Of a stretch of DNA of 64,000 nucleotides, positions 18,742 through 27,869 are shown piece by piece (within the stretch, counting starts at the first letter, position 1; the number at the start of each line of letters is the position of its first letter). This stretch comes from Syntrophaceae bacterium (GTDB taxonomy: Bacteria > Desulfobacterota > Syntrophia > Syntrophales > Smithellaceae): the NCBI GenBank assembly GCA_018436925.1, contig JAHDKI010000008.1:1-64000 (forward strand). Direction: 5' to 3'. The position numbers were made by a program, and so were the translations under genes. The notes beneath the pieces were generated by a model, which did no database searches, was not told the DNA's origin, and worked only from the letters and a program-made list of their open reading frames with translations.

Positions 18742-19697
18742 ATCAATTGACCTCATCACGGACCGGGTTTTGCCCCCGGCGGAAATTTCTTTTGCCGGAT
18801 GACGCCCCGGCGGCTTGTATGCGGTCTGATTCAGAAGTGGACCTCGCAGACGCAATCCCTGATGTCCGCAATCCGTTTTGGGCTTTATCGCGGCGACGGC
18901 GAGCCATTTTTGCTCGTTTCAGAATAAATAAGACGAGCTTCTTTAAGAAGACGGCGCGAAGCAAGGTCTTGGGTGTTGTCTGGTTTCGGCCGGCGACGGC
19001 ATCGCCCCTGACCCGTTAAATACAAGGACCGATTGTCGAAGTCAATGAAAAATGAGGAAAAGCCGGGCGGCACCATACGGCCATCTGGAAAAGATTATCC
19101 GTTTACAGGCAATGTCGCGTTCCCTATCCTTCCTTCCACAAAAGATCATTCGTCTTGATGCGTATCAATCTCTTATGTTTAACTTCGCCGACTCGGAAGA
19201 CAGGTTGGAGAAACGACGCCGGCCGGCATGGAGATGCGGGGCAGTATGATCAGAAGGCGGATGTCGGTCTTGTTTTTGTTCCTGGCCGTCGCCTGTCGAT
19301 TGATGATCAATGTTTTCGGGCGCATGGAGGTGATGTTGAGGAAGGGCCGGGCCGTCGAAAACATCCGGTCCCGCTCGTCTCCGACGAAGGATCGGCGTCA
19401 TAAAGTATGGATGATTAAAGACCTTTCGCCTGACAACCGATAACAGATCAAGAGTACGCGCACTATATAACGGGTGATCCGATGCAATGGATCACTCAAA
19501 TGGTTGAAAACGTCTTGATCCATTCGGCCGGCGTCCTGGGAGCGGTCGATATTCTTATGTTTTTTTTCAGGGGAAACCGGGTCCGGAAGTCTTGCGTTGT
19601 GTAAGCTTCGTGTGTCGCCGGCTGAAGCATTGGAGTGGCTTTCCGGACGCATGGGCCCTGCAGGCCGGAGAATCCGGAGCGCGAACCTGTTTTGGCA
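18742..19697. other. Divergent intergenic region, no gene recognised
   Basis: About 950 bases between the diguanylate cyclase (minus) and the hybrid kinase (plus). Several short open frames exist but none has a family match, a convincing ribosome site or consistent codon use. It must hold both promoters; I see no clear -35/-10 pair. Confidence 0.5.
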
Positions 19698-22600
19698 ATG
19701 AACCGAGAAGACATGATGGAAAGCCTTGAAAAGCTTCTGAATGCAACAACCTTGCCGGCTTTGGTTCTAACCGGCGACGGAGATATTCTCCGGGCGAATG
19801 ATGTTTTTTATCGATGGACGGGATCTCGGCCCGGCAAGCCGGCAAAAGCCGACGGCTTGACTTTCTTTTCGGTTCCCGACAGGGAAGCGGTTAAAGAGGC
19901 GATCCGCGCCACGCTGCAAGAAGCCGCGCCCGCCTCCTTGGATCTTGCGCTTTTCTGCGCCGACGGATCAACCAGACCCCTTCACTGGACAATTCTAACA
20001 ACCCGCCTGGAAACCCCTCCGCATCAACAGGTTGCTTTCCTGTGCGCGTCAAGCGCCGCCGCCGGGCCCGCACAGGGCGATGCGAAGTTGAATCAAGAAA
20101 GCCTCCGGCTGGTCTTTGACAATGTGGGCATCGGTATGATGTGCGCCGATGAGCATGCGCATATCGTTTTGGTCAATAAAACATTTGAGGATCTTCTGGG
20201 GTATACGAGGGCCGAAGCTGAAGGGAAAATGAAGTGGACGGCCCTGGTGGCCTTCGACGAGGATTTGAACCGGATCCTGGACTATCACCGTCTGCGCAAT
20301 ACGGATCCGGATGCCGCGCCTTCCGCTTACGATGCAAGGATCAAAACCAAAAACGGAGAGATCCTCGACGTTGTCGTGCGCGTGACGACAATGCCGCAAA
20401 CCGGCTATCGGCTGGTGTCCGTTGTGGACCTGACGGCGGAAAGAAAAGCTCAGCAGATTGTCCGCGAAAGAGAAGCCAGGTACCGGTCGCTTGTGGACAA
20501 CATGCAGGATACGCTTTACCGGTGCGATACGCAGGGCAATCTGACGTTCATCAACGCGTCGGGGGCCAAAAGCCTGGGATATGATAAACCCGAAGAGATG
20601 CTGGGCAAAAACATCGCGAAAGACTTCTACTGGCGCCCGGAACTGCGGGACGTTTTTTTAAAGGATCTGGCGCGTACGGGGAAGTTGACCAATTATGAAG
20701 TCACGCTCAGGCACAAAGACGGGTCCCCGATCTCCATTGTGACCAACAGCCGGTTTTTCCATGATGAAAAAGGAAACCTCCTGGGCGTGGAAGGCCTCTT
20801 CATGGACGTCACCCAACAAAAAGCGGCGCAGCGGGCGATGATAGAAAATCAGGACCGGCTTGAGGCTATCACGAAGACCTTGCCGGGAGTCGTCTACCAG
20901 TTTTGCGCGTCGGATCAGGGAAACTATCGCCTCAATTTTGCAAGCGGGCGCATGCTCGAGTTATTCGGATTGAGCCCGGAGGATGACGATTTATTCGCGG
21001 CATTTTTGTCGCATATTTATGGCGACGACCAAGACAGCCTGATGGCCTCTATCCGCCAGGCGGTGGAGACCCGTTCGCCGTGGAATTATGAAGGCCGTTT
21101 CGTGAAGCCGTCGGGCGACTTAATCTGGTTTCACGGATTGGCGACGCCGTCATGGTACGACAATCAACTGGTCTTCAACGGTATCCTGCTCGATATCAGC
21201 GAACGTAAACGGGACGAAGAAAAAAGGAAAGAGGCGGAAATTCTCTATGAGACCCTGGTGAATGCGCTGCCCGACGGCGTCATTCTGACGGATCTGGGCG
21301 GACAGGTAATGTATGCTTCGAGGCGGGCCTTGTCGCTGTATGGTCTTTCCGGACCGGAAAGCCTTGCGGGGCGCTCGATTCTGGACTTCGTCGCGGAGGA
21401 AAGCTATGAAAAAGCCGTGGCGGATTACCGGCGTCTCGTCGAGAGCGGGGGCGTGATGACGCAGCAGTATGTTCTTTTGCGCGACGACGGAAGTTCTTTT
21501 CCCGCCGAAGTCTTCGGCTCGCTGATTACGGACGGAGCGGGCCGGATGAAAGGGACGCTTTATGTCGCGCATGATATCACCGAGCGCCGCCGCGATCATG
21601 AGGAACGAAAGCGTCTGGAGCAGCAGATTATTCACGCGCAGAAAATGGAGGCGATCGGCAAACTGGCCGGCGGAGTGGCTCATGATTTCAACAATATCCT
21701 CATGGGCATTCAGGGCAATGCCTCGCTGATGCTCATGGACGTCAGTCCGGCGCATCCCTATCACCAGCGGCTCAGCCGGATTGAAGATCATGTCGCTCGC
21801 GGCACCCGGCTGACCCGTCAGCTTTTGGGGTTTGCCAGAGGCGGAAAATATGAAGTCAAAATCCTGTCCATCAACGATCTGATCCGCAAAAGCGCCCAGA
21901 TTTTCGTTGAAACCCGCAAAGAAATTGAAGCGGAATTCGACCTGCAGCCGGATGCTTATCCGGTGGAGGCGGATGCCGGACAGATCGAGCAGGTGCTGCT
22001 TAATCTGTTTATCAATGCCGCGCAAGCGATGCCTCAGGGCGGCTTTTTGCATATCAAAACCGAAAACACGGAACTGCCCGAGCCCGACGTTCGGCTGTTT
22101 AAAATGCAGCCCGGCCGGTATGTCAAAATATCCGTCACCGATACGGGCAGCGGAATGGACCGCGATGTGCTCGATAAAATATTCGAGCCGTTTTTCACCA
22201 CGAAAGCCGCAAAAGGCGGCACAGGTCTGGGGTTGGCGTCGGCCTATGGAATCATCCGCAACCACGGCGGCCACATCGAGGCCGAAAGCGAAAGCGGCAA
22301 GGGGGCCAAGTTCAGCCTGTATCTTCCCGCGTCGGCCAAAGCGATTGAGGCGGAATCCGAAACACCGGCCGGCCAGCTGGTGCGCGGAAGCGGCTGCATT
22401 TTGATGGTGGATGATGAATCCATGATCCTGCATTCGGCGGCTGAAGTCCTGACCAAACTCGGCTATACCGTGCATCGGGCGGCAAGCGGCCAGGAAGCCG
22501 TCGCTATTTATCTGCAGAAAAAGAAAGAGATTGATCTGGTTATTCTTGATATGATTCTGCCCGGCATGAACGGGTCGCAGGTTCTCAAAATGCTCAAAGA

Positions 22601-22757
22601 CGCCAAGCCGGACGTGAAGGTCATTTTGTCCAGCGGCTACGGGATCGACGCGGAAGTGCGCAAGGTTATGGACATGGGCTGCCGTGGATTCATCGCCAAA
22701 CCCTACAGCTTTTCCGAATTATCGCGCCTGGTCAGCAAAGTGCTTCAGTCGTCATAA
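19698..22757 (+). CDS. Multi-PAS hybrid sensor histidine kinase
   Basis: A ~1019-residue soluble hybrid kinase. Five PAS-like domains (about 10-120, 135-250, 265-380, 395-510 and 520-640) are followed by the dimerisation/phosphoacceptor helix with His662 in GGVAHDFNNIL. The ATPase follows (NLFINAAQAMP, DTGSGMD, FEPFFTTK, GTGLGLA), then a C-terminal receiver with phosphorylatable Asp951 in LVILDMILPG. No membrane segment is seen, so it senses a cytoplasmic or redox signal. The start is uncertain: 19635, 19698 and 19713 are all in frame and none has a strong ribosome site. No partner regulator is adjacent. Confidence 0.9.
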   Translation: MNREDMMESLEKLLNATTLPALVLTGDGDILRANDVFYRWTGSRPGKPAKADGLTFFSVPDREAVKEAIRATLQEAAPASLDLALFCADGSTRPLHWTILTTRLETPPHQQVAFLCASSAAAGPAQGDAKLNQESLRLVFDNVGIGMMCADEHAHIVLVNKTFEDLLGYTRAEAEGKMKWTALVAFDEDLNRILDYHRLRNTDPDAAPSAYDARIKTKNGEILDVVVRVTTMPQTGYRLVSVVDLTAERKAQQIVREREARYRSLVDNMQDTLYRCDTQGNLTFINASGAKSLGYDKPEEMLGKNIAKDFYWRPELRDVFLKDLARTGKLTNYEVTLRHKDGSPISIVTNSRFFHDEKGNLLGVEGLFMDVTQQKAAQRAMIENQDRLEAITKTLPGVVYQFCASDQGNYRLNFASGRMLELFGLSPEDDDLFAAFLSHIYGDDQDSLMASIRQAVETRSPWNYEGRFVKPSGDLIWFHGLATPSWYDNQLVFNGILLDISERKRDEEKRKEAEILYETLVNALPDGVILTDLGGQVMYASRRALSLYGLSGPESLAGRSILDFVAEESYEKAVADYRRLVESGGVMTQQYVLLRDDGSSFPAEVFGSLITDGAGRMKGTLYVAHDITERRRDHEERKRLEQQIIHAQKMEAIGKLAGGVAHDFNNILMGIQGNASLMLMDVSPAHPYHQRLSRIEDHVARGTRLTRQLLGFARGGKYEVKILSINDLIRKSAQIFVETRKEIEAEFDLQPDAYPVEADAGQIEQVLLNLFINAAQAMPQGGFLHIKTENTELPEPDVRLFKMQPGRYVKISVTDTGSGMDRDVLDKIFEPFFTTKAAKGGTGLGLASAYGIIRNHGGHIEAESESGKGAKFSLYLPASAKAIEAESETPAGQLVRGSGCILMVDDESMILHSAAEVLTKLGYTVHRAASGQEAVAIYLQKKKEIDLVILDMILPGMNGSQVLKMLKDAKPDVKVILSSGYGIDAEVRKVMDMGCRGFIAKPYSFSELSRLVSKVLQSS

Positions 22758-22799
22758 AGGGCGCCGAATGTCGGCGGCATGAGGGGGAAGTGCTCAGCG

Positions 22800-23168
22800 T
22801 CAGGGCATCTCTTTGAGGGTCAGCCAGTGCCTGTCGGCCTTCCCGATGTTGGCGGAAAGGTCGCGGCTCCACTTGTCGTAGGCGGCCCGGCTGCAGTTGA
22901 GATAAAGTTTTCCGTCCACGATTTTCCAGACTTCGGGGTCGGTTTCGGCCTTGCGCGCTTCGGCCATGGCCCAGGCGCAATAGCCGTCGTATTGCGGGGC
23001 GTACTGTTCGGGGGCGTTCGCAAATCGATCGCGGTTTTGACGGCTTGAAAATAACCAGGTTTTGCCCCTCCACTCCATGTTCACAGACGAATCCCCCTTC
23101 ACGGCTTCTGCGGAAGTGAAGTACGCGACAGGGTCATAACCTTTGATTGCCGTCGGAGTGTCTGCCAT
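22800..23168 (-). CDS. YHS-domain protein
   Basis: A 122-residue protein. It begins ADTPTAIKGYDPVAYFT and continues with FSSRQNRDRFANAPEQYAPQ, YCAWAM and WKIVDGKLYLN, the hallmark pattern of the YHS domain family, thought to bind metal. Many relatives have a signal peptide, but here the frame starts directly at the domain and the upstream codons are not hydrophobic, so the start may be truncated or the protein cytoplasmic. Confidence 0.75.
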   Translation of the reverse strand: MADTPTAIKGYDPVAYFTSAEAVKGDSSVNMEWRGKTWLFSSRQNRDRFANAPEQYAPQYDGYCAWAMAEARKAETDPEVWKIVDGKLYLNCSRAAYDKWSRDLSANIGKADRHWLTLKEMP

Positions 23169-23321
23169 AGCGTCACTATTAAACCCGCGAACAGGATAAA
23201 TGCAATCGGAAAAAATTCTGTTTCGGGTGCGGCCTTCTTTCGGGCGGCATTCCTGACGGAGCGCCTTTGCTTTGAATGGACCGTTTTTCTCTCCGGGGGT
23301 GACGGCTTGTCCGGTTATCGA

Positions 23322-23615
23322 CTAACAGGGTTCGGATGCCGGAGACCAAACCGCAAACCCTTCACCAAACCAGAAGTCCTTATAGTCGATCGTGGTTTGG
23401 TCAAGCAGGCTGCTATCATCTTTGTCGTAAGCAAATCCGATGCCTTCTACCTGCACAATCTCATCGTTTTCCCGAGGTTCTTCCAGAACCAACGCCAGCC
23501 TCGGCCCGACTCACCCATATCCCTGCCGGATGAGCCGGACGGATCGGGCATGAAAACGATCAAGCGCGGCCAGAAGTTCAGTTTTTGCTTTTTGCGTCAT
23601 GGTGATTTTTATCAT
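23322..23615 (-). CDS. HesB-like selenoprotein (in-frame TGA = Sec35)
   Basis: A 97-residue reading frame on the minus strand contains one internal TGA (23511-23513) and ends at TAG. It begins MIKITMTQKAKTELLAAL. The region after the TGA, VGPRLALVLEEP then NDEIVQVEGIGFAYDKD and TIDYKDFWFGEGF, is the pattern of IscA/HesB-like proteins. The TGA sits where this family has its conserved Cys, which is selenocysteine in known HesB-like selenoproteins. GGGAG precedes the ATG. A hairpin follows the TGA at SECIS distance (23472-23504). The C-terminal CxC of true IscA is absent; only Cys97 remains. A nonsense mutation is the alternative, but both halves look intact. Confidence 0.85.
23472..23504 (-). 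promoter_or_regulatory. Putative SECIS hairpin of the HesB-like gene
   Basis: Starting six bases after the TGA, CCGAGG can pair with CCTCGG. Inside lies an apical stem GGTTC/GAACC with loop TGGAA. The loop guanines are about 27 nt after the TGA, within the range of bacterial SECIS elements. Found by eye, not by folding software. Confidence 0.65.
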
Positions 23616-23706
23616 GATTTCTCCCGATGCTGTTTTAGACATTAAGATAAAGGCGCTTTGAGATAAATCAAGGTTTTACTGAACAAAATAATGCGGATCG
23701 CTTATT

Positions 23707-23745
23707 CGTCATTTCCGGCGACGGTTTTTTTAATTCCGGATGACG
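23707..23745. repeat. Inverted repeat, REP-like
   Basis: CGTCATTTCCGG (23707-23718) and CCGGATGACG (23736-23745) are imperfect inverted copies. The motif CATTTCCGG followed by ATGACG recurs near 29543-29574, suggesting a dispersed palindromic family. Confidence 0.45.
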
Positions 23746-23875
23746 GATCAGTCTTGCTGATGATTGCCTGTTTTTCATATTTCCGTTGTCAAGGTTCATC
23801 AAACGGAGATATAATCGCGCCTCCAGGAAACGGATTTCTGAACGTCCGCATCTTTCGATCACAGGAGAGGTTGCC

Positions 23876-24886
23876 ATGCTCATTGTCATGCATCGCCATG
23901 CCACGCCGGAACACATCGACGCCGTTGCCGCAGCGGTTGAAAACATGGGGTTGACCGCATCGCCCATACCCGGAAGCGAAAGGACCGCCATCGGGGTTTT
24001 AGGCAATTCGGGTTATGTGGACGACGGCCCGATCCGCGATCTTCCGGGCGTGAAGGAAGTCATCCACGTTTCGAAACCCTACAAGATCGTATCGAGGGAT
24101 TTTCATCCGCAACCGACGCGGATCCGGATCGGCCATGAGGAAATCGGCGAAGGAAGGCCGCCGATCGTGATAGCCGGGCCTTGCGCCGTGGAAAGCGAAG
24201 ATCAGATTATGAAAACGGCCCGGGCGGTGAAAGCCTGCGGGGCGAAAATGTTGCGCGGCGGGGCCTTCAAGCCCCGCACCGGGCCTTACTCGTTTCAGGG
24301 ATTGAAAGAGGAAGGCTTGAAGCTTCTGGCCATGGCGGGCCGGGAAACGGGGCTTCCCGTTGTCTCCGAGGTCATGGCGGCCGGTCATGTGGAACGGGTG
24401 GCCGGCTATGTTGAGGTGCTTCAGGTCGGCGCCAGGAATATGCAGAACTTCGAGCTGCTGCGGGAAGTGGGCCGCGTCCGCAAACCGGTTGTGCTCAAAC
24501 GCGGATTGAGCGCCACGCTTGAAGAATTTCTGGCGGCGGCGGAATATATCCTGGCCGAGGGCAACAGCGAGGTGATCCTTTGCGAACGGGGGATTCGAAC
24601 GTATGAAACGGCTACGCGAAATACGCTGGATCTGTCCGTCGTGCCGCTTATCCGCGGCCTGTCGCATCTGCCGATCATCGTGGACCCGTCGCATGCCACG
24701 GGTCGGCGCTCGCTGGTGCCGCCGATGACGAAAGCGGCGCTGGTGGCGGGCGCCGATGCCGTCATGATCGAGGTTCACCCCGAGCCGGAAAAGGCTCTTT
24801 CCGACGGACCTCAGTCTCTCACGTTTGAGGGATTTGAAAAACTCATGGAGGAGATCGTCAGGCTCAAGGCGTTTTTGGGCTACTGA
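23876..24886 (+). CDS. aroF: 3-deoxy-7-phosphoheptulonate (DAHP) synthase
   Basis: A 336-residue enzyme condensing phosphoenolpyruvate and erythrose 4-phosphate, the first step of aromatic amino acid synthesis. It has an N-terminal ferredoxin-like regulatory domain (~1-70, starting MLIVMHRHATPEHIDAV) as in Thermotoga-type enzymes. The barrel follows, with AGPCAVES, RGGAFKPRTGPYSFQG, LCERGIRTYE and VDPSHATGRR. The ATG at 23876 has AGGAGAGG just upstream; longer frames are not family-like. It stands alone. Confidence 0.95.
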   Translation: MLIVMHRHATPEHIDAVAAAVENMGLTASPIPGSERTAIGVLGNSGYVDDGPIRDLPGVKEVIHVSKPYKIVSRDFHPQPTRIRIGHEEIGEGRPPIVIAGPCAVESEDQIMKTARAVKACGAKMLRGGAFKPRTGPYSFQGLKEEGLKLLAMAGRETGLPVVSEVMAAGHVERVAGYVEVLQVGARNMQNFELLREVGRVRKPVVLKRGLSATLEEFLAAAEYILAEGNSEVILCERGIRTYETATRNTLDLSVVPLIRGLSHLPIIVDPSHATGRRSLVPPMTKAALVAGADAVMIEVHPEPEKALSDGPQSLTFEGFEKLMEEIVRLKAFLGY

Positions 24887-25419
24887 AAGCGCGCCGCCGG
24901 GGCGATCCCCCTCGGGGTCGGTGGTGTAAACTTCTGAAAAAATGATTCCTTTTCATTTGGGCCCGGGGCCGATCAGATAACTCTTGACAACCCACAGCAA
25001 TCCTGAAATACATACAACCAACGCTCGTTGTATAAGCGTCGGTATAGGATTTAAAGGGGTTGAATGTTTTACTGATGTTGGATGTCCCGGCAAAGGACCT
25101 GAATTTGCAGAAGAGGTGAAGCGGATTTGATTCAGTGTCCTTAAAGAGCGATAAAGCACGCCTGCAACAAATCGCTGCTATTTATATTCAGAAGATCCGG
25201 TTTTTAAAATCGATTCCCAATGTAAATGATGTGATGAACCGCATAGCGTGTGACGCTTTTGGAGGCATGTGTGCCTTCGCGGCGAGGCCTGCCTGCAATC
25301 AGACCCATGTTTTTCCCATGTCGCCGGAAAGCTCCGGGAGACAAGGCAAAGCAGAATAAATCGGTTCTGGAAGGGATGCCTTCCAAGCCGGAAATCATAC
25401 CCAGGAAAGGAAAAACGAA
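24887..25419. other. Intergenic region with a palindromic operator candidate
   Basis: About 530 bases before the solute-binding protein gene. No coding region is supported. It contains TTGACA at 24984-24989 without a clear -10, and the palindrome described at 25012-25033. Confidence 0.5.
25012..25033. promoter_or_regulatory. Palindromic operator candidate
   Basis: Outer arms ATACAAC and GTTGTAT enclose the perfect inner palindrome CAACG-CT-CGTTG (25019-25030). Two nested palindromes of this kind look like a TetR-type operator. It is 390 nt upstream of the binding-protein gene, so the link to that gene is unsure. Confidence 0.35.
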
Positions 25420-26661
25420 ATGAAGAAGTTGAAAGCGTTATTGTGTTCAGTGTTTGCCTTTACGGTTCTGGCAGGAGCGCAAACGGTCTTCGCAGATGAA
25501 ATTGTGGTCGGGTATACCGGCCCTCTGAGCGGTCCGGCGGCGGAATACGGACAGGATTGTATGTATGGTTTGGATATGGCGGTCAAGGAACTCAATGCCG
25601 CAGGCGGCGTGACCGTCAAAGGCAAAAAATACACCTTCCGGATGGAGCGGCTTGACGATCGGGCCGATCCCACCCAGGCAAAAAACAACGCCTTGCGTTT
25701 TGTCAATCAGAATAAGGCTATCGCCGTATTCAACCCCATGATTACAACGCTGGCCTCCATTATGTCCATTCCCCAGACGCCCGGCAATGAATTCATTATT
25801 GCCGGATACACCAGCATCCACACCATCATGCGCCAGGGGCACCCGATGATCATCAATGCCGTATCGGATTTCACGGTGTATGCGCAGAATATGGCCGAGC
25901 AGGGCCGCGCCAGAGGCTGGAAAAAACTGGCTATGGTCGTCACCATGGGCGGCTACGGCGATGCCTGGCGTAAGGCTTTCTCCGCCATTTGGGCGGCCAA
26001 AGGCGGTTCCATTGTGGGCGATTATCCCGCCAACTATTATGTAGATACGGATTTTTCTTCTCAGTTGACCGCTGCGATGTCGAAAAGACCGGATGCTCTG
26101 CTCATCGGCGGACCTTCTGCCACAACGGCGTTGGTCATCGAGCAGGCCAGAGGCATGGGATTCAGAGGCGGTTTCATTCTGATCGACCAGGCCAAGCCGG
26201 ACTACGTCGCCCGCGTGCTCAAAAACATGAAACTGCTGGAAGGCATGATCAGCACGGGCGCGATTGCCGCATTGCCTTTGCCGGCGGGAGAACCGTTCAA
26301 CAACCGGTTCCGCGCCGCCTACAAAAGAGAGATGACCGCGGAATGCGTGCTTCACTACAATGTCATGAAAGTCATCGCTAAAACCATTGCAATCACGAAT
26401 TCGATCAATCCGGTTGATATTCGTCGCAATCTCCACAAGGCTTTGCCCACCAGCGGCGATCAGGTTCCCAATGAACTGTTCGGTATCGACGACAACGGGA
26501 ACTTCTACTGCGGCCTGGTCATGCAGACGGTTAAGGACGGCAAATTCAGCAAAGTCGATTACCTTTTGACTTTCCCGAAAACGCAGGCTGAATTTGAAAA
26601 ATACAAAAAGATGAGCAAGTCGGCCGAACCGGAAATGATCCGCTGGGCTCCTCTGCAGTAA
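25420..26661 (+). CDS. Branched-chain amino acid-type ABC substrate-binding protein
   Basis: A 413-residue periplasmic binding protein of the LivJ family. It has a signal peptide (MKKLKALLCSVFAFTVLAGA, cleaved before DEIVVGYTGPLSGPAAEYG). The start of the mature protein, the AVKELNAAGGVTVKGK region and LDDRADPTQAKNNALRFV are typical. No permease or ATPase genes are adjacent, so it must work with a transporter encoded elsewhere. Relatives in syntrophic bacteria often bind organic acids or aromatic compounds, so the ligand is open. AGGAAAGG precedes the ATG. Confidence 0.9.
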   Translation: MKKLKALLCSVFAFTVLAGAQTVFADEIVVGYTGPLSGPAAEYGQDCMYGLDMAVKELNAAGGVTVKGKKYTFRMERLDDRADPTQAKNNALRFVNQNKAIAVFNPMITTLASIMSIPQTPGNEFIIAGYTSIHTIMRQGHPMIINAVSDFTVYAQNMAEQGRARGWKKLAMVVTMGGYGDAWRKAFSAIWAAKGGSIVGDYPANYYVDTDFSSQLTAAMSKRPDALLIGGPSATTALVIEQARGMGFRGGFILIDQAKPDYVARVLKNMKLLEGMISTGAIAALPLPAGEPFNNRFRAAYKREMTAECVLHYNVMKVIAKTIAITNSINPVDIRRNLHKALPTSGDQVPNELFGIDDNGNFYCGLVMQTVKDGKFSKVDYLLTFPKTQAEFEKYKKMSKSAEPEMIRWAPLQ

Positions 26662-26700
26662 AAGCCTTTAGAGACGATCCCCCGGGGATTGGCGCTTGGA

Positions 26701-26738
26701 AAGCCCCCGCTTGCCTGTGAGCAGGCGGGGGCTTTTAT
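26701..26738 (+). terminator. Rho-independent terminator after the binding-protein gene
   Basis: Stem GCCCCCGCTTGC (26703-26714) pairs with GCAGGCGGGGGC (26721-26732), with one wobble pair and a six-base loop, followed by TTTTATA. Confidence 0.85.
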
Positions 26739-26884
26739 ATTTCACGAGGATTCTCCCTGCTCTGCCTTAAACGCCCGTCCGGCGGAGGCCTGCCGTAAGG
26801 ATCCACAGGCGCTGCGCATTAGGCATTGACGGGCAGTAGCCGATTGCCTATAGTGAGATCACTTCCGCCGGAAAGGACTGGCTC

Positions 26885-27811
26885 ATGAAAAAAAATCTGC
26901 TTTTTGTATGGATGGCCGCTGCGCTGTCAATCTTATGCCTGTCGGGATGCGTCGTAACGCCGCCGGCGTCTGAGGGTCGGTATGAGCAGGATCGTCCTGT
27001 TTACCGTGACGACAGGCCGGTTTATCCGTCTGTCGATATCAGCGATCTTCAACAGCGAATCGGGATGCTGGATCAACGCATCGACCTGGGCATGCGAAAT
27101 GGCCTTTTGACCCGGGACGAAGGCCGAATGCTGCGCCTGGAGTTGCAGCAGGTGAAAGAAGACGCGTCCCGGATGCTCCGCGACGGGCGGATGACGCAGC
27201 GGGAGAAAGATCGAATCAACGCGGATCTGGATCGCCTGGAAAAGCGCGTTGTGCGCGAAGCGAGAGACGACGACCGGCAACGCCCCCGCCAGGAGGATAT
27301 CCGGGATCTCGAACAGAGAATCGCCGCTTTGCAGCAAAAAATCGACTTCGGCATACGAAAAGGCGCATTGACCCGGGATGAAGGCAGAGCGCTGGATGTA
27401 GAGCTCCAACAAGTCAAACAGGACGCGTCCCGGATGCTTCGCGACGGGCGGATGACGCAGCGGGAGAAAGATCGAATCAACGCAGATCTGGATCGCCTGG
27501 AAAAGCGCATTGTGCGCGAAGTGAGAGACGACGACCGGCAACGCCCCCGCCAGGAGGATATCGGCGACATCGAAAAAAGGATTGCCCAATTGAATCAGCG
27601 CATCGATGCCGGCTTGCGCGACCGATCCCTCGGTCCGGTTCGGGCAAGATCTTTGAGAGCGGACGTTAAAAAGATTGAAGATCAGGCGGCGCGACTCAAA
27701 AAAGACGGCCGGATCAGCCGGCAGGAAAAAGACCGGCTCAACGAAGCGCTTGACCGGCTTTGGCAAGATCTGGAAAAGGAAAAATCCGCAGGCCGAAAAA
27801 GATGGAAGTAA
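26885..27811 (+). CDS. Lipoprotein with three 87-residue helical repeats
   Basis: A 308-residue lipoprotein: signal peptide with lipobox LSGC (Cys22). After a Pro/Asp-rich linker it consists of three consecutive repeats of about 87 residues (51-137, 138-224, 225-308), each starting DI-x-D-(L/I)-(E/Q) and containing DGRMTQREKDRIN-like sequence. The repeats are Arg/Glu-rich and probably form coiled coils. Copies 1 and 2 are nearly identical at DNA level, copy 3 is diverged. I do not recognise the family. Periplasmic location is inferred. Confidence 0.75.
   Translation: MKKNLLFVWMAAALSILCLSGCVVTPPASEGRYEQDRPVYRDDRPVYPSVDISDLQQRIGMLDQRIDLGMRNGLLTRDEGRMLRLELQQVKEDASRMLRDGRMTQREKDRINADLDRLEKRVVREARDDDRQRPRQEDIRDLEQRIAALQQKIDFGIRKGALTRDEGRALDVELQQVKQDASRMLRDGRMTQREKDRINADLDRLEKRIVREVRDDDRQRPRQEDIGDIEKRIAQLNQRIDAGLRDRSLGPVRARSLRADVKKIEDQAARLKKDGRISRQEKDRLNEALDRLWQDLEKEKSAGRKRWK
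27035..27556 (+). repeat. Tandem 261-bp coding repeat (two near-identical copies)
   Basis: 27035-27295 and 27296-27556 are direct repeats inside the lipoprotein gene; the longest shared blocks are almost base-for-base identical. A third, diverged copy follows to the stop. Recent duplication or unequal crossing-over is the likely cause. Confidence 0.85.
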
Positions 27812-27829
27812 TCATCGCCGTCCAATCCA

Positions 27830-27867
27830 AAACGGCGAGGGGCCTTGTCTGAAGGCCCTCGCCGTTT
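27830..27867. terminator. Bidirectional terminator between convergent genes
   Basis: Inverted arms AAACGGCGAGGGGCCTT (27830-27846) and AAGGCCCTCGCCGTTT (27852-27867) with a five-base loop. It lies between the lipoprotein (plus) and the CoA-ligase-like gene (minus), whose stop it nearly touches. Confidence 0.75.
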
Positions 27868-27869
27868 GG

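Noticed and set aside
25135-25359. 74-residue open frame upstream of the binding-protein gene
   Set aside because: No recognisable domain, weak start context; the region looks regulatory.
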